Source: Polytrichum commune
Lineage: Eukaryota > Streptophyta > Polytrichopsida > Polytrichales > Polytrichaceae
Assembly (NCBI GenBank): GCA_950295325.1
Contig: OX485805.1
Location: 37,621,501-37,685,500, forward strand
Length of the DNA stretch: 64,000 nt
Direction of reading: 5' to 3'
Below, piece after piece: positions 1 through 14,490 of the stretch; positions within the stretch are counted from its first letter, which is position 1, and the number at the start of each line of letters is the position of its first letter. The position numbers and the translations under genes are program-made. The notes beneath the pieces are model-generated. The model was given only the letters and a program-made list of their open reading frames with translations, was not told the DNA's origin and made no database searches.

Positions 1-3000
1 TTCTCTATTTCCGTTATGGATTGCACGTTTCATCAAGTCAATGGGTTGCCAACAATTGCCCCACTTAGTACCAACCTTCACCCTTATCTTTTGAACCCTT
101 CCTATATAGAACATGGCATATTTTGGTGGCAAAGTATTTAATTTTTGAAACTATCGTTTTTTCTCCATGCTATCTTATATGTACCACTTAGGTAATTTAA
201 TCATGTTTTGTCAAATGCTATATTACATATAATCATGTTTCACAATCCCAAAGCACCCTATACTACATCTAATAATTTACAAATTTTACGCCAAATTTTT
301 ATACAAGACCCTATATTTTATCGCACGTAGTTCCTACGTTTTTCGCCAGTGCCCCCCCCGAGGGATAAAAATAAATAGGTCACTGGTAAAATGAACAAAC
401 TAGTGATTTCATCTTAACCATCATATTGTGAGGTTTACTTATGTGGAATTTCTATACAACAGGGTCTGTGGGATCCAAATAAGAAATGTCAAGATTTCAC
501 TACTTTGAATCCCCCAAAAAATTTGGAGACGATTATTTTTGACAAATTTAGAAGAACTTGAATGCTTTAAGAGGTTCTCATATTATGACAAAATTATTGC
601 ATTCTTTATTGCATGGAATTAGATGTGTTAATCTAAGGGAGGTGACACCTTCGGTTATTGTACTATTTTGCATCTACCATGGACTTTGTTGCATGTTTCT
701 TTTGCCAGGGCTTATTATGGAGTTGCAAATTTAGAATATGAACATGAAAATATTGGAGGAATCCATGGTTTCATTTTCGCATGAATAATTTGTAATTGTG
801 TTTTATTCAGTATATATGGCTCGTAAATAAAACGATCAATTGATATAAGAAGCAAGTCCAATTGTGGATGAGATTGCGGATGCATATGCAAGAATAACAA
901 TTCATTTCATGTGTGGTTTTTATTTTGGGAATGATCGATTTCAATTACGTATGCAAATAAGGAATATGACTTTGGAGACAATGTTGGTAATGGTGAGATT
1001 AGGTATGTTATCACAAGAGGGTGCAAGCAAGGTAAAGTAAACAACTTCCGATCCTTGCCAAGAAAGATGAGTAGTGATATTCAACAATTATCTGAACGCG
1101 TTGAATGTCAATTATGATTTGAAACAATGATTAATAATAGGATGTTCTTTGATATTGATTTCTTTCTATTGAAGAATTGCATGTTTAATGGACTTACATG
1201 TATTTTATAAAGAATGCAAGTGACTTTGATTTCACTTGCAATTTTGTCAATTAAGATTCAACATAATTCCTTAATGTCCTCAAAACTATTTTCCCCACTT
1301 TCCAAAAAGTGGAGCCCACTAACATACAATGACCTTCTCAAAGCCTCATCAAAAGTTGAAGTTATATAAAAATTTACATATGGAAAGTTGTTTAAGAATT
1401 GATTTGACTAGCCATTCTTGGGCTTATTTTTTTTATCTATTTAAAAAAAAACAATTACTCCCAGACATTGCATTTGCCTCCTCATGAACCCCGTAGGAGG
1501 CTTCGTAATCTTAAAAGTGTCATTGAACATCATATGAGTCCATTTTATTGTTTCTATGTAGATATCATGACTGGAAGTATTGGAGGGTGATTTCTTTGGT
1601 TCACTTTACGTTGCTAAGCAACAAATGTTGGCGATGCATATGGTGAAAGGGATGAACAATGTGTTAAATAATTGGTTCCCGGAAAACATACCATGTCATT
1701 TCACGATGATGTAACTATTGAAGAGTGAAGTGGAGAAGTGAAAAATGAGATGTTAGATATGATAGGGTAAAGAAGATTTGTTGTATTTTGTATGCTTTAT
1801 TGTGTTGGGATTTGTTTTGAAGTGGAGGAGGCTCGTTCCTATCAAGGTCCTTCTATGTATTTTCTACGTACCATCTGTGATAACATGGTATTTAAAAGTG
1901 CCTTTAAAAACTTATTAATTATTATTATAACCATAATTTTTAGTTTAGTTTTTGAAATTGAGAATTTTGCATCCTATATTACTACAATTCATTTATAAAA
2001 ATAATATTCAGGACTTTTTTAGACCCTATTTTAGTTTGCACTTCAATGTGAAATACTTGGAAGTGACACCTGCAAGGGTTCATTACTAAGGGCTAAAACT
2101 GCGATTTCAAAAAGAGAAAGGCAATTGTGGGGCATTTTTGTAGATGAAAGAATAAACAAACACTATAGAAGTACAAAAGTATTTTGGATCATATATTTCT
2201 ACCAAAAATTTGTGTTTCACATCTTCCATACATAATTGTTATAGTGTATGACTTGCTGTGGAAGGGATTGAAATTTCAACACAGAGAGAAACAGAGCAGG
2301 ACTATGTGAAATTTGGTTGTTCCTTGCCACCGACTTTGAAGAGTGTGGAGTATGAACCGAAAAAATGTGGTATTCATGCATGATAGTCCAATTGAAAAAA
2401 GAGTGTGCATTTGGACATAATGCAAATAATGGACATATGCATTGTTTTGGACATAGAGCACAAATTTTTAATCTTGATCACAGGGATTATGTTCAAATCA
2501 TAACAGACATGACAATGAATATCATAGAGCTTTAAAATACTGTCTTCGTATGATTCAAGACCTTTTGGACCATGAATAGTTGTACTAGGTAACAAATAGC
2601 GTTGGGATGGTCTAACTATCTCATGTTGAAATATTTCTAGGTATGAACAAACTTACTAGGGTATTATGATTGGTAAGGGCGAAGGTAGTTATTACTTCCA
2701 CATTCCCCCTACACTCATCCCTCCCGAGTAGAGGGGGGATTGTGGCCAAGTTTTGGCATTATTTACACATTTCCAGAGCCTCCATGCAAGTTGTATTCTC
2801 CATGTATCTTCTACATTTTTTCGTGTCGTAAGTGCATGGGCTACCCAAGATTCATAGTTTGCGCTGGCATATTTGTGTTGCACGCTTCATGTGTCTCATC
2901 GGTGCGAGGCGGGAGGTGACAATAAGCAAAACCCACCCCCAATCCTCTGCTTTGCAATAAAAATATGTTTTGGAGGAAAATAACAATGTTATTGACTTGA

Positions 3001-6000
3001 CAACTTTTGAAAGTCTCCACCTCGATTTACAATGCATGCTTTCTTCCAAGCAAACCAAATTTTGAAGTGATCTTCATCAATTCTTTTTGTAAACTAAATA
3101 AACTCACAAGCATATCACTTCTATAACAATCTACATGACAAATATATATATCAAATTTACACAAAAGATATATTTCACAAAAGCATAATACAATCTAACC
3201 AGCACCAACATATTGTCTGCAACTAGTACTTGGTAGTGACTGTCAATGTCCAAGTAGCTTCTAGAAACATCTACGATTATCTTCTCTCAACATAATAATC
3301 CTGAACTAAAACGAACTAACTAACTAACTACAAACTAATCCAAAAAATTTGCATTCATTTTTATTTTTTAATGGGAAATGCTTATGATGTAGATTAATGA
3401 CAACATTGATAGCCATGATCGTATGTAGGTTGTTTAAAATTTAAAAGTCTCAACTGCACTTTTGATGATAAATAATGTCACCAACACTAATCACGAAGCT
3501 TACCACTAATTCTTAGTAATCCGGCTAATGTTGCCAACACTAAATGTAACATAGCCACTATTTGTCAACTGCTGGGTATAAATTTAGGTCATGTTTACAT
3601 TCAGTGCTACCCATGAAGGAGCCCTACAGGTGGAAGGGAGGTGGTGGCCATGCAAGGAAAACTTTCCCCCTTGAAAGAAAAGTGAATACAACACTAAATG
3701 CCAACTAATTGAAGTTTAGAGTAGCCGGGGTAAAAGCCCAAGTAACACTCATTTCATCACAACACAATATTTTCTTATCGTCATTGATGTACCTCTTCTG
3801 TGGTAACTCCGAATACAGTCTTCAAAGAATATGTTCAGATACATTTTTGGTTGGGGTGCGTCCCCTCGACCTTAAGAGCTGAACATTTCTACATCACATG
3901 ACCCGAGAAAAAATTATCCAATTGGCTAGTCAACTTTGCATATCATCCTCACCTTTATCTCATACACAAACAATGTCATCGTCATAATTACAAAACCGTG
4001 TACATAAATGATAGTTTTTTGAACCGCCATAACCAAACAATAAAATATTTCATGACCATGAAGATCGCAATAGTAATTATTACAAATTTCTCCCTTCCAT
4101 TGTCCAAGGTGCTACATCAATGCCAAAATGAAAAATCAATGCCAAAATGAAAGAGCTAAAAAATGGAAAAATTGAACATGATGAATATATTTGTTATTTA
4201 GTATAGAATTTTTTTTTCCATGATAGATATGAGATGTCACCTCCTCATCTCCACAAGTCCATGGCTTTTTTTTTTCCCTAGAAATGACGCACATAAAAAT
4301 CTTGTCACCTTCATGTTGTACATGATGTGAATCGATTTTGGTTACATTTGGCCGGATAGATTTTGAGATAGGAATGTTTGAATGTTAAAAATGGATGCCA
4401 TAATCTCCCTAACAACACATTGGAGTTGGGATTTATATTTCCCAACCTCTTGAAATGGACATCATTTGGAAGAACCCCCCCCCCCCCCCCCAAAAAAAAA
4501 AACTCATGGCAGCGGTAGGGATGGCAATCTTTATAAAGGCTGGGATATTGTGGTATGCTTTGCGTTAGAATGACGTCCATGTCCAATTGCATGCTGCAGA
4601 TAATTTAATGTATGAAGCAAACAACAAGACATTGAGCCAATTGGACATGCTTCCTACATTTCAAGATGAACTTGAAGAAACACATCCTTATATTTTGAAA
4701 TTGAGTATGTATACAATTTGCATGACATACATCAAATATGTATAATGCATGAATTATGCAAGGTTAATCCTTCATGATCCCGAAACCAGAGAGCAACAAG
4801 TCGAAGAAGTCCAAATTGTGTGGCAAACGGATGCATTGCAGAGCCTACTTGCCCCTAAATGGCAGCGGATGAATTCTTCAAGAACAAGGCAACATGATGG
4901 GATACATCTTCTACACACAATTAATTACCTGCAAGCATATCAACCTTGTGTGCAAACATACACATGCACACTCTTTGAGAAACTATCAATAGGTATGGTG
5001 TCAATGATGATTTTTTTGTGTCACTCACAAGTGTCCCAAGTTGGATTCATGAATCCACTTGGAGAACGTGAGTTTATGTCATGAGTCTTTCCATGTTCAT
5101 GTTACTGTTTTGGGTGCACAATGATGAATAAGGTTAGCCTGATGGCAATCTGCACACAAAGATCTTGTTTTTATTTTGGAGCTCCAATATCAAATTACCA
5201 AATAAGTCAGCTCCAATATCAAATACACAACATGGAGGGCACGTTACAAAAACCGTTGCTTTCATCACTAGGAGATTGCTCGTTCACCTTCTCCAATGGC
5301 GTCCCGAGTGCCATTGATGTCCAATTGACAATCACTTGAAAATTGTTCCACCAAATCCTCAAAGCATAATGAATAGGGAAAACTTTAAAAACAAAGACAA
5401 GAATGTTAAAAAATTACAATGTGACCACTCACAATACTTATTAGATACTTACTTCTAAAAATCATTTGAAAACTTATCATACAATGCTAATCAATCTCAT
5501 ATACAAACCAAAGGATCTAGTCTGCATTAGATTCCATCGATGTGGTATGCTCTAGACATTCAAAAATTTACATATTATGGACAAAGACGTTACAATATCT
5601 TGAGGCCTATGAAATGTCGTGATCATATGATTTTGTATATATTTTTTTTCTCATGCAGTCCTCCTAACCGAACTCTTCACAATAATTCTTCAGTCCTACA
5701 TATTTTGCTCGGGCTATTTTGTCGGCAAAAGGAATAACCCAAACTTTTCCACCTGAACAACAACACAAAATAACAACTTGAAAAATGCATTGAACCAATT
5801 TACACGATAAAAATAATCAAACTATTTTATTCACAATGAAAATACTAACAAATATTTTGGTAAATGAGCGTTTGCCTCCAATCCCCATGCCAATTTCGTT
5901 CGTGGAACCTTTCTCCTACTTGCGGCATTCACCTATTGGGCATTCCAATTTGGATTTGTTCGGTGATCTCGAGCCTCCTTTAAAAAAACCCCCATAATTT

Positions 6001-9000
6001 GGTACTACAATCAATGGGACGTTCATTTGCATGAAAATAATTTGTTGAGTTCCTTTCCAACACAAACATTTGGAAATAAAATAAAACAAATGTATTATTG
6101 GCTTCACCTCAAACAATCAATCTTTGTTTCTTATCTGATGCCATAGCAGCCTTTCGAAACTCAAATCTTTTCCTCTATGTGATCTCCCCAATTTTTTTGA
6201 CTACCTCACCGTAATTTCACGGACCCGGAAAATCTCGCATTTAATGCCCTCATAACCTCTGCCACTCCGTTGGAATTTTTTAATGTGGGCCACATAATGT
6301 GCACATCACTCAAGTACAATTTTGTCAAACCCTTGATCCGGCTCTCAAAATCCTTTTGCAGCTCTCCCATAAGCAAACCCCATCCATCCACCTGCATTTT
6401 TGGTTTTTTTAGGGAGTTTTTTTTTGGAGGAGTGAATATGAAACGCCAAAATTTTCTTGGGTTCTTGGTGTTGGTCTCTCTGGGTTCATTCTTCTTCCAT
6501 CCATCGCATTTGAAGCCTCCCTTTTGTGTTCATCACCTATTTCCTCTCGCTGCAAAGTTTCACGTACACTGCGAATTGGCACACTTTTAAACTGAGATTC
6601 AAAAATCCATCTATGGGGGGGGGTTGGTATCCTGATGGACGTGTATTACTCGGACTTGCAATACTCTGCATCTTTGAATTCCCGAGAAAAAACATTTTTG
6701 ATCCATGTGCTCTTTAACTTGGTGTTGGCATATTCACATCCAGTTCATACAAAGGCTTGGAAAGCCTTGTTCGAGGTGGAAGGACGGTTGTGTCTACTGT
6801 GATTGTAGTTTGAATTGGTACATCACAATTACCCTTACATTGTTTTGGCAAGGCAGAGCCATCCTGGACCTCTTTCAGACTCGAAGCACTTTTATTTATA
6901 GCAACTCCTGTAATTGCATGCACAAACCATGTAAAAAGTCTCATAAGCTAATACTTCATGAACACAGTATGTATATCTCATTACATTTCCAATGTACATT
7001 GATGAAGAATGACCCTCAAGCAGAAAAAAAATTTCTTCAAATTTCTTCAATTGTTGTTTTGCTATGACTTTGTTGGGGTGACCAAACGTCTTGTCATCTA
7101 ATGAGTGATACGCATGAATTGATTGTTAATATTCTCGCTCTTCCTGTCTACTATCTAGTGAAACCACATCCAAGAGAATGGGTGTGGAAAAAATGTAATG
7201 CAAGAGGCCTTGGGTAAACACAATGTCAAATTACACATTTGTTCCTACTGTTACAAACTTCCGGACAAAACAATTCAAACTTTCTCATTTGGCTTTATTT
7301 CTAAATTGTGAGAAGGCAAGCAATGGACAACGAGACTCTTGCACACATGACTTGCATTCTTCTCAAAGAGTATAAATGACTACATAATAACTTTCAAAAT
7401 ATACAACTATTGTGGCATTTCAAATATGTAGCAATTTTTTCTCAATACACTGATATTCTATGGTTTACAGTTTTTTTTTTAAACAGGTTTGAGTGGAAGG
7501 TTTAGAAAGGTTCTAGTAACATGTTAATTCTTTGGGGTTTGAGGAGACTTATTGTCTCCTATACATGGTGTGCCCAGGTGAACAATTCTTGACTAGGGTT
7601 GGCCTCTAGCCTCCATTCTAGGAGATTGGTGTTTTAAATCATTGTGGCTTTTGCTATTGGATGCACTTTATTATAGCAAATTCATTGACCACATTGTTCC
7701 CTACCATGTACAACTTGTTGGCAAAGAAGAAGCGAAGACCGGAGGCCTTCAAAATGCTCCACAAGAAGCATAACTAGAAACACGCACAAGGACTTCTAGA
7801 GCAACACCTAGCATACAAGAAGATAGTTTTTATATTTTGTGATTATGTCTATGAAGCTAGGGGTTTCCATTTTTTGAAATTTCAACATTGTAGGTCTTGA
7901 TGTGTTTGTGTGGTATGAAATTTATACAAAACTTTATGACTTGCAAAGACTTCTGAATACCTATATTTGGTGAGAGCGATATATCCTCGAACAAAAATAT
8001 TTTAGAGATTGCATGCTAGTATGTCAAGGGTAAGTGATCCACTACAGTAACGTAAATTAAATAAATTATTAATTTGTAGATTACAGTAACGTAAGTTACA
8101 TAGATTATTAATTCATGTAACAAATATTATTGAAAGAAAACTGATTCAAGACTTGAAAAACATCCAACTTCCACCTTTGAAACTATCCGAAAGATCTATC
8201 TTGCATTATTCAGTAAGGTTGTTATTGAAAGCTAAATTTGGTCTGATGTTTTTCACCCAATAAGTTCAAGAAAACGACATCTGCCACTCTCAGTCTCGCA
8301 TTCAACAACTGAAATAATCTTTCAATTTCAAAACCACACCGCAATTTCCTCCACCAAGTGTACAATCAAATGTTGTTGGTTGTCAGAAAAAGAAGTCAGA
8401 AACTGCATTTGCAACAAAGTCATAATAACATAGCTCTCATGTTTCATTTTCTTAAATTTTCTTGGATCTATATCCTTCAATGATATCCATTGTACCAACC
8501 GAGAAAACATGTGTAAAACTCACATATTCCATATGACAGTTTGCCACGGAATGCAAGTGGCAATTTAAATTGCAAAATATTATAAAAATCGCATAATTTA
8601 AGACATGTAAGAACATAATATTAATATAACTTAAACTTATAAAGAATGAACTGATTGTAAAAACATTGCCAGCTTTGTGGGTTCATTATTAATGCAAGAG
8701 CAAAAACAACGATTATTGATCCAATGAACAACAATGGTTGACACACTTCAAATTTATACATTAAATATTAATAAACTAGAGAAATGTCCTTTTATATTAA
8801 AGGCAATGCATAAGAGTGACCCAAATCCAGATGGAGTTCATATAATTAGAATATATGAAAAAAATCTTTTTGATTAGTATGTATTAATATATAAGGTGCA
8901 CTTTGGTACATCATTTTTGAATTTTCTAACATAATAGTTGGCCTCCACCAAAAAAAATTGTGTTCGATAATTTCATGTTTTACCTGGAACTCACAGTATC

Positions 9001-9050
9001 CAAATCTCCTGATAAATGTGTAAGTAACGGTTTCCATACATTTTTGAAAA
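1..9050. other. AT-rich region with no recognisable gene
   Basis: I see no coding region, RNA gene or intact mobile element here. Open frames are short, of low complexity and resemble nothing I know. Homopolymer runs occur, notably a C-run followed by an A-run near 4,472-4,501. A single phrase near 3,480-3,550 (accaacactaa) recurs loosely around 52,080-52,150, suggesting scattered old repeats. Confidence 0.5.
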
Positions 9051-9060
9051 TATGCATAGG

Positions 9061-9640
9061 ATCCACAAGCTGGTTAATTTTCAATACATGCCAATATTCC
9101 AAGGGTTTAGTGCATAGGATCTAGAAGGTTTCTAATTCTAAAAAGTTTCAAACCTAACTAAGTTTCTCATATAAAATACCTACAAAAAATTAAAAGTATT
9201 CCTAGGAGCGCCTTTAAAATGCACTCCTAATGAGCCAAAAAGCATAAGAAATGGACTCCATATGAGAGAGAAATTGCAATTTAAAGCTTGTTGGGCTTAA
9301 ACCCAGCAAGCTTCAAATTTCAATAAGTTTCTCATATGAAATACCCACAAAATATTAAAAATATCTCTAGAAGCGCCATCAAAATGCGCTCCTAATGAGC
9401 CAAAAACATAAAAAATGGACTCCATATGAGAGAGAATTGCAATTTAAAGCTTGTTGGGCCTAAACCCAGGAAGCTTCAAACCTCAATAAGTTTTTCATAT
9501 GAAATACCCACAAAATATTAAAGATATCCCTCGTAGCGCCTTCAAAATGCGCTCCTAATGAGCCAAAAATCATAAAAAAATAGACGGCATATGAAAGAGA
9601 AATCGGAATTTGAAGCTTGTTGAACCTTTTATCTTCTAGA
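9061..9640. repeat. 163-165 bp satellite-like repeat, block 1 (about 3 units)
   Basis: The phrase GCGCTCCTAATGAGCC (first copy GCACTCC) starts at 9,221, 9,386 and 9,549, a period of 163-165 bp. Each unit also contains an inverted repeat around AAGCTTGTTGGGC and a matching GCAAGCTT, and the phrase ATGGACTCCATATGAGAGAG. The same unit forms blocks 2 and 3 further right. A shared phrase (ATTCCAAGGGTTTAGT, near 9,097 and 11,275) borders both this block and the next, on either side of the gag relic. Confidence 0.85.
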
Positions 9641-9742
9641 CTCTTCAACTCATAGGTGATGGCATTGGTGTGTGGAGGCCATTGACCTTGTTCCTCTTCA
9701 ATGGAGATTGGAGAGGAAGAGCATCATCATGGTGTGATTCTA

Positions 9743-11275
9743 CTACACCGTCCATAAATTTGACATCCTGAGAATTAGACGGACCCGGATCCGTAGGAGG
9801 AACTTGCCGCCTATTGTCGAAGTTTGTGGATCTCCTTGCCTACCTTGAATCGGAATGTAACCATTCGCCGTTTGCAATTCCGCCGGTGAATGAAAAATTT
9901 GTCTTGCATTACCATGGTCATGGTACAAATTCGGTGGCCTAAGCTTATTTGGTGGTTGACCTTGAGGTTTAATTCCCCTCATGTTATTCCTCGCTTGTTG
10001 TTGTGAATTGGCTACCGGATAATTCACACTAACAATCTTATCCGGTTGACGACATTCGTCCGAAGGATGGTTTCCTCCATAATTGCTACAACCATGACCT
10101 TGTCCCTCGGACCAACATTGACCTTATGCATGCCATCTTCTACAAAATGGTTGGAACTCCCTCTTCTCCACGTCTTGACCACCTTGACCTCTAGAAGGAG
10201 GTCCCGTATTGTCACCTTGTCCATATTGATGTTGTCCTTGACCTCTTCGGTTTTGTGGAGGTGAACCACCATTTCCTCTTTGATCACGGTTTTGTCCACT
10301 TCTATAAAACTGACGAGTGTGACCAGGTTGGCCACATTGAACACACCACAATCCCGATGTTTGCCTACCCGACTCAATCGGAGGAAGATGACCCGGTTAT
10401 TGGCTCTTGATCATCAAAGACATTTGATCCGTAAGACTTTGCATTTGCTTAATCATGGCCTCTTGAAATCCCAATTGACTAGCTCCCAAACTCTTTTCCA
10501 CTTCCTCTAGGTGAGGGTCCCTTCTAGGAGCCGGTAATGCCAAAAGTGGCGTCGGTTCCCTAACCGCCAAAGGACGTGGACCCGTGTCAACAATGGCATA
10601 TGAGACTTGACCCTCATACTTGGCCGGTTCTCCCGCCATCACCCTAGGTTGAATGGGAATGAATTGTGCTATCAATTCATCTTCCCTTCTCCACAATCTC
10701 TCATGATCTTTATCCAAGCTCTCCATGTCTCTAGCCGCCCGCTTGGCATCCGCCAATATTTGAGGATTCCTCTCAAGAACACCCCTAATTGTCCATGACT
10801 TAAAAAATCCTTGAATGAAAAATTGTTTTAATGTATTATCATTGAGCATAATGTCCATAAACCGTGTACACACTAAATCAAACCTCCTAATGTAGGCCGA
10901 AATCTCCTCTTCCCTACCTTGTTTCAACGAAGCTAATGCCCTCAAAGCCGTGTTTTGACCAACCTCCGGCCGAAATTCATTCAAAAACTCCTTTTGCAAT
11001 TGCTCCCATCTTCTAAAATGTCCATCGGTATAATCTTTATACCATTCATAAGCCTCACCCACTAGAGTGGTAGGAAACCATACCAATCAATATCCCGGAT
11101 TAGTCACAAGTGAACTAGCCAATCTCTCAATGTACCTCTCCATGTGTGTAGAAGGATCTTCATCCTTAGTTCCATAAAACTTAGGGAGGTGGGATGGCAT
11201 ATCCACTGCCTGTAAGTTTTGTGGAACCACAATTGGTAGACCTCTCGGCCTAACCAATGGATCAATAGGTGGCAT
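9743..11275 (-). pseudogene. decayed Ty3/Gypsy-type retrotransposon gag
   Basis: One reading frame on the minus strand encodes a retrotransposon Gag: a capsid region (phrases such as HLPKFYGTKDEDP, EAYEWYKDY and ALASLKQGREEE) followed by a basic Gly/Gln-rich tail and a zinc-knuckle-like CVQCGQPGH. In the first knuckle the expected last cysteine reads as tyrosine, and a second knuckle-like motif near 10,060 has also lost a cysteine. In-frame stops lie at 11,087-11,089 (TGA), 10,397-10,399 (TAA) and 10,124-10,126 (TAA), so it cannot make a full Gag. No protease, reverse transcriptase, integrase or LTR is visible nearby. It is a gag-only remnant lodged between two satellite blocks. The frame ends with TAG at 9,743. 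Confidence 0.85.
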
Positions 11276-12390
11276 TCCAAGGGTTTAGTACATAGGATCT
11301 AGAAGGTGGTTAATTTTTAATACATGCCAATATTCCAAGGGTTTAAGGTTTTAGGATTTTAGGTTTAGGCCTAGCAAGCTTCAAACAATCATAACTTTGA
11401 CATATCAACTTTAAAAAAACATTTAAAAAAACAAAAAATAGGCGCCTTAAAAATGCGCTTCCAATGAGCTTAAAATCATACACAATGAACTACATATGAG
11501 AAAGATATCTCAATTTGAAGCTTGCTGAACCTAATTCTAGAAAGTTTGAAACCTAAATAACTTTCGCATATGAAATACCTACAAAAAATTAAAAGTATTC
11601 CTAGGAGCGCCTTTAAAATACGCTCCTAATGAGCAAAAAAACATAAGAAATGGACTCCATATGAGAGAGAAATTGCAATTTAAAGCTTGTTGGGCATAAA
11701 CCCGGCAAGCTTCAAACTTCAATAAGTTTCTCATATAAAATAATCACAAAACATTAAAGATATCTCTAGAAGCGCCTTCAAAATGCGCTCCTAATGAGCT
11801 AAAAATAAAAAGAAATGGACTCCAAATGAGAGAGAAATTACAATTTAAAGCTTGTTGGGCCTAAACCCAGGAAGCTTCAAACTTCAATAAGTTTCTCATA
11901 TAAAATACCCACAAAACATTAAAGATATCTCTAGAAGCGCCTTTAAAATGCGCTCCTAATGAGCTGAAAAGAAAAAGAAATGGACTCCAAATGAGAGATA
12001 AATTACAATTTAAAGCTTGTTGGGCCTAAACCCAGCAAGCTTCAAACCTCAATAAGTTTCTCATATAAAATACCCACAAAACATTAAAGATATCTCTAGA
12101 AGCGTCTTCAAAATGCGCTCCTAATGAGCTAAAAATCATAAGAAATGGACTCCGTATGAGAGAGAAATTGCAATTTAAAGCTTGCTGGGCCTAAATGGAG
12201 CAAGCTTCAACCCTCAATAAGTTTTTCATATGAAATACCCACAAAATATTAAAGATATCTCTAGAAGCGCCTTTAAAATGCTCTCCTAATGAGCCAAAAA
12301 TCATAAGAAATAGACGGCATATGAGAGAGAAATCGCAATTTGAAGCTTGCTGGGCCTAAATCCAGCAAGCTTCAAACCTTTGTAAGTTTT
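11276..12390. repeat. 165-bp satellite-like repeat, block 2 (about 6 units)
   Basis: The phrase GCGCTCCTAATGAGC or a close variant starts at 11,455, 11,620, 11,785, 11,950, 12,115 and 12,280, exactly 165 bp apart each time. Units carry the same internal inverted repeat (AAGCTTGCTGGGC ... CCAGCAAGCTT) as block 1. The regular period and homogeneous units point to tandem satellite DNA, not dispersed copies. Confidence 0.9.
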
Positions 12391-12899
12391 TTTTTTCTAA
12401 TATCAAAACAAATTGTCAAAGTAAGGACTTAAAAATTTACCTTAATCACTTAGCAAATTTTGAGAATGATTAACGCATTGGACCCCTATTCATTATATAC
12501 GTAAATTAAAGAACTTAACTATAAGTTGAAGTTGCAGTTTAATTCGAGTTATCTAAATGTTAGGATTTCTATTTCTTATCCAAATGACTTAACCTTAATA
12601 CAAATTATCTAGGAATTAAGAGCTTTCTTTTTTATAAAGACCTTTTATCCATACATTACTCAACCTTAACTAGTGTTAAAGTAAAGACATCTTTTGAACT
12701 CAAGTCGAACAGACAATCAACCTAAGTTCAACTCATACTTAGAATATCATTTAGGATAGGGTTCATCTATTGTCAACTTAATGTCAACTCCAAGAAAACA
12801 TTCTTTTCAATATCCTCCACCCAAAACATATACTCTTCTTAAGTTATACTATGAGTGGAGATTTTTTTTCTTATCCACAAGATTATCGCATATTCGAAC
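12391..12899. other. AT-rich spacer
   Basis: I see no gene or repeat with a clear period here. It is AT-rich and grades into the ~21-bp degenerate repeat that follows. Confidence 0.5.
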
Positions 12900-14490
12900 T
12901 AAGATCAACTCAAAGTAACAAAAAATCAACCCAAGGTAATAAGTTGGTTATCGGAGGTTAACACAAATTAACTTAAGCTTAACACAAATTGACTAGATTT
13001 AATACAAATAACTTAGACCTAACAAAAATTTACTTACACTTAACACATATAGACTCAAGCTTAACACAAAAAACTCAGGTTCACATAAATTGACTCAACC
13101 TTACCACAAATTAACTTAACCTTAACACAAATACACTTAGACTTAATACAAATAACTTACACTTCATACAAATTAACTTAGGCTTAATTTTCACTTACCC
13201 TTAATTCAATTTGACTTAAGCTTAGCATAATTAACTAAGGTTTAATATAAATAGCTTAAACTTCAACCCTATTAATTTAAGCTTAACATTATTTATTTTA
13301 ATCTTAAGACAAATTAACTTAAATTTCACACAAATAAATCTAAAGTTAACACAAATTAACTTAATCTTAAGTCAAATAGACTTATGTTTAACACGAATAA
13401 CATAGACAAAACCCAAATTAACTTACGCTTAACACCAATTAATTTAGGTTTAATATAATTAACTTAGGCTTCACAGAATGAACTAAAGCTAAATTCAAAT
13501 TAATCTAAACTTAATTCAAAGAACTTAAATTTAACACGAATTGATTAAATTTTAACTCAATTTTACTAACCTTAACGCATGTTAACTCAAAATTAATACA
13601 AACAACTTAAACTAAAGCCACGGGTAGATCACTCTAAGGCATTTTTGTGCACCACGTGCGCTGGGGGTTATTTGTTTTGGGGCTATTTACCTTCTAGGAT
13701 CCTTATCTTCAGCCCCTATATTAATTTTACAAAAAAATAATGGCCCACGTTTTATGTCCATCTAACTTACTTATAATGGGATTGTCTACATTTAATGGCC
13801 CCGGGCCTTCATTATTTGGAATTCCTTTATAATTTTTATTTCAAATGATTTTAATCCTCTCTATATTATGCCGCACGTCGTTTTTAAAATGCACTAAGTG
13901 ATCTACCCGTGACTAAAGCTTAACTCCATTTCACTTATACTTAATATAATTTAACTAATTTAGCTTAACAAAATAACTTAGACTTCACACCTATTAATTT
14001 AACAATAACACAATTACACTTAATCTTAATACAAATTAACTTTAACTTAACCCTAAATTGATTTAAACTTAATACAAATTAACTTAATCTTAAAATAAAT
14101 AGACTTAGGCTTAACACGAATTACTTAATAGACTGAAACCAAATTAACTTACACTTAACACCAATTAACTTAGGTTAATACGAATAACTTAGGCTACACA
14201 AAAATTAATTAAAGCTAAAGAGTTATTAATTTAGCTTAATTCAACTAACTTACACTTAATACAAATGGATTTACACTTATCTCAATTTTATTGACCTCAA
14301 TTCAAATTAACTTATGATTAATACTAACAACTTAAACCCAACACAAATTAACTAAATTTTATTTCAATTAAACTTAAACTTAATACAATTAAACTAAATC
14401 TTAACAAAATAACTTAGACTTGCGACAAATTAATTTAAGCATATCACAATTTAACTTAATATTAATACAAATAAACTTAAACTTGGCTGT
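12900..14490. repeat. degenerate ~21-bp tandem repeat (TTAACACAAATTAACTTA-like)
   Basis: About 1.3 kb is built from diverged units of roughly 20-22 bp resembling TTAACACAAATTAACTTAAG, with substitutions and small indels in almost every copy. It is interrupted once by an inverted-repeat element at 13,619-13,911. Such an old, highly diverged short-period array is unlikely to code. The short plus-strand frame at 14,420 is part of it. Confidence 0.8.
13611..13919. mobile_element. short inverted-repeat element (MITE, hAT-like) with 8-bp target duplication
   Basis: A 293-bp segment (13,619-13,911) starts CACGGGTAGATCACT and ends with its exact reverse complement AGTGATCTACCCGTG. It is flanked by the direct repeat ACTAAAGC at 13,611-13,618 and 13,912-13,919. 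An 8-bp target duplication with short terminal inverted repeats fits a non-autonomous hAT-type element. It has no coding frame and interrupts the ~21-bp repeat array, which continues on both sides. Confidence 0.9.

Noticed and set aside
4749-5339. Two plus-strand ORFs (111 and 72 codons) as a gene
   Set aside because: No recognisable domain, no clear splice link between them, and frames of this length are expected by chance.
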